From an uncultured marine group I thaumarchaeote (GTDB lineage Archaea; Thermoproteota; Nitrososphaeria; Nitrososphaerales; Nitrosopumilaceae), in NCBI GenBank assembly GCA_902512865.1, contig CABXKZ010000022.1:1-8074 (forward strand): DNA of 8,074 nucleotides, read 5' to 3'. Positions 5,433 to 8,074 of the stretch are shown here, piece after piece. The notes under the pieces are model-generated. The model ran no database searches, was not told where the DNA came from, and saw only the letters and a program-made list of their open reading frames with translations. Both the position numbers and the translations under genes were made by a program. Each line of letters opens with the position of its first letter. Position 1 is the first letter of the stretch.

Positions 5433-5756
5433 ATGCACGTTGAATATGAGGAATTTGAAAACATTGAAGATATGTTATTGTATCTTTCATCTGTTGCACC
5501 TCCAATGAAAAATTTTATGCCAATCAATTCTTACAAAGGATTCATTTGTTCATTTATTCCATTAAGTCCTGTAGGTGGAGATGTTTATCTAATGTTATAT
5601 GCAAAAGGAGAACTCGAGACAGGAATTCATGAATTTGATATTAAGACTCGTTCAGTTACAAAAGTTGAAGCAATTGAACGTGCAGACAAAACTTACTTTA
5701 TTGTGATGACACCTAAACGAAACACGATTGCAGATAAAGCAATTGAAAATCTATAA
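5433..5756 (+). CDS. Small soluble protein, function unknown
   Basis: 107 residues, no signal peptide or membrane segment. I do not recognise a family. The sequence alternates an acidic N-terminal helix (YEEFENIEDMLLYLSS) with several likely beta strands (GFICSFIPL, DVYLMLYAKGELETG, THE segment IHEFDIKTRSVTKVEAIE, KTYFIVMTPKRN) and a short final helix, suggesting a compact alpha/beta domain. There are no obvious catalytic residues. It has its own TATA-like box, follows the surface protein on the same strand by 29 bases, and ends 1 base before the end of the convergent membrane-protein gene. Coding potential is supported by the tight packing and the normal amino-acid composition. Confidence 0.75.
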   Translation: MHVEYEEFENIEDMLLYLSSVAPPMKNFMPINSYKGFICSFIPLSPVGGDVYLMLYAKGELETGIHEFDIKTRSVTKVEAIERADKTYFIVMTPKRNTIADKAIENL

Positions 5757-5757
5757 T

Positions 5758-5952
5758 CTAATTTCTTTTTTTAAATTTACCTAACTTTATTATTCCAATT
5801 AAAATACATAAAATACTAATTCCCATTCCAATCACTCCGAATAAATAATGTCCCATCACAAAACCTGCAATTACAGTAATCGCAAATAATGCAACACCAA
5901 ATACAAAAGAAGTAATCACGACTATCAAATTTACTTTATCTTCTAATTGCAT
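5758..5952 (-). CDS. Small two-helix membrane protein, function unknown
   Basis: 64 residues. After a short polar start (MQLEDKVN) there are two hydrophobic helices at about 8-31 (LIVVITSFVFGVALFAITVIAGFV) and 36-56 (YLFGVIGMGISILCILIGII), then a basic end, KLGKFKKRN. No family is recognised. The stop codon is 1 base from the stop codon of the convergent 107-residue gene. The A/T-rich sequence at 5961-5980 may supply its promoter. It lies just downstream of the radical-SAM gene on the same strand (43-base gap), so read-through from that operon is also possible. Being short and hydrophobic, it is less certain than its neighbours. Confidence 0.6.
   Translation of the reverse strand: MQLEDKVNLIVVITSFVFGVALFAITVIAGFVMGHYLFGVIGMGISILCILIGIIKLGKFKKRN
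5766..5772 (+). terminator. T-run terminator for the 107-residue gene
   Basis: Seven consecutive T residues on the plus strand begin 10 bases after the stop codon of the 5433-5756 gene. The run lies inside the end of the convergent gene, where it encodes its lysine-rich C-terminus, so it may be partly a consequence of coding. Confidence 0.35.
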
Positions 5953-5960
5953 GAATGGAA

Positions 5961-5980
5961 TTATAATTTTTAATTATTAT
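5961..5980 (-). promoter_or_regulatory. A/T-rich possible promoter of the 64-residue gene
   Basis: This A/T-only stretch lies 9-28 bases before the ATG at 5952. On the minus strand AATAATTA at about 5971-5978 has nearly the right spacing for a TATA box, but no single box stands out. Confidence 0.3.
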
Positions 5981-5995
5981 CTCTTAGGTGTGATT

Positions 5996-7630
<1,635 letters not shown>

Positions 7631-7642
7631 TTTAGGTGTTTA

Positions 7643-8074
7643 CTATTTTTTATTGATTTGATTTACAATCTTTGCTGCAGCTGCACCAGCTCCAATTCCA
7701 TTATCAATATTCACTACAGTTAGCCCTAGTGAACAACTTTGTAACATTGCAGCAAGAGCTGCAACACCCTTTTCACCATAACCATATCCAATTGATGTTG
7801 GAACACCAATTATTGGAACACTCACTGTTGAAGAAACCACTGATGCTAATGCGCCTTCCATTCCAGCTACAACTATTATTGCATCTACTCCTGATTTGAC
7901 AAATTTTTTTAAGACTGGAAATATTCTATGTAATCCTGCAATTCCTACATCATAACTGGTTATACAATTACAGCTCATCGATTCACACATTAGTCTTGAT
8001 TCTTCGGCAATTCCAATATCTGATGTTCCTGCAGTAATAATTCCAACCTTGCCCTTTGTTTTTTTTATTGGTTT
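7643..8074 (-). CDS. larB: LarB, nickel-pincer cofactor biosynthesis carboxylase, N-terminus beyond the right edge
   Basis: LarB carboxylates the pyridinium ring of nicotinic acid adenine dinucleotide and releases AMP, the first step of nickel-pincer nucleotide synthesis. The visible 143 codons are the PurE-like (AIR carboxylase-like) C-terminal domain. The frame stays open to base 8074, reading [19 protein letters not shown] before the internal Met at 7990, so that Met is not the start. Family marks are [31 protein letters not shown] and [13 protein letters not shown]. The cysteine of MLQSCSLG (codon 7733-7735) matches the catalytic cysteine described for LarB. Two more Cys-rich positions (MCESMSCNC) are unusual next to the usual sequence there. 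The radical-SAM gene follows after 12 bases. Whether larC and larE are nearby lies outside the window. Confidence 0.92.
   Translation of the reverse strand, partial: KPIKKTKGKVGIITAGTSDIGIAEESRLMCESMSCNCITSYDVGIAGLHRIFPVLKKFVKSGVDAIIVVAGMEGALASVVSSTVSVPIIGVPTSIGYGYGEKGVAALAAMLQSCSLGLTVVNIDNGIGAGAAAAKIVNQINKK

Noticed and set aside
7718..7723. Further TTAGCC half-site like that in the oxidase operator
   Set aside because: It is a single copy inside larB coding sequence without a partner, as expected by chance.
7672..7899. 75-residue Gln/Leu-rich open frame on the plus strand
   Set aside because: The Gln/Leu/His bias reflects the complement of Ala- and Gly-rich codons in larB; not a real protein.
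7988..7990. ATG considered as the start of larB
   Set aside because: The frame continues upstream to the window edge with recognisable LarB sequence (GIITAGTSD), so this Met is internal.

Overview
The window looks like chromosomal DNA from an ammonia-oxidising thaumarchaeon of the Nitrosopumilus type. The evidence is an AT-rich composition, an archaeal S13-S4 ribosomal gene pair, TATA-like boxes centred about 25-29 bases before start codons (leaderless transcription), secreted proteins with small beta domains, and a blue-copper oxidase next to a ZIP metal permease. The genus is inferred from gene content and style; no 16S gene or amo gene is present.

Layout. (1) 1-1117, minus strand: ribosomal genes rps13 then rps4 (rps4 runs off the left edge). 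S13 starts at TTG and carries an Ala/Pro/Lys-rich tail encoded by a perfect 24-bp tandem repeat. (2) 1225-1539, plus: a 104-residue protein with a winged-helix-like pattern, divergent from rps13. (3) 1532-2038, minus: a two-helix membrane protein with an external domain, overlapping the previous gene tail to tail by 8 bases. (4) 2161-4378, plus: a metal operon of a membrane-anchored two-domain multicopper oxidase and an overlapping ZIP permease, behind a strong TATA box with a 14-bp palindrome and an extra half-site just upstream of it. (5) 4462-5403, plus: a secreted, C-terminally anchored surface protein with a Pro/Glu repeat linker and a 'C-[FL]-IATAA-[YF]-GS' segment. (6) 5433-5756, plus, and 5758-5952, minus: two small unknown genes, tail to tail. 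(7) 5996-8074, minus: larB (nickel-pincer cofactor biosynthesis, incomplete at the right edge) followed 12 bases later by a radical-SAM protein with a cobalamin-binding-like N-terminal domain.

How the genes may work together. The best candidate for a functional system is the oxidase-ZIP pair with its operator. A cell-surface copper oxidase and a permease with its own external beta domain are translationally linked, and a DtxR/MntR-like site sits where the BRE should be. A metal-responsive uptake unit is the simplest reading, loosely analogous to the yeast ferroxidase-permease pair. The larB-radical SAM pair is the second candidate; the radical-SAM protein may belong to the group acting on archaeal lipids, but this cannot be settled from the sequence alone. 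No tRNA, rRNA, CRISPR array, insertion sequence or integrase was seen.
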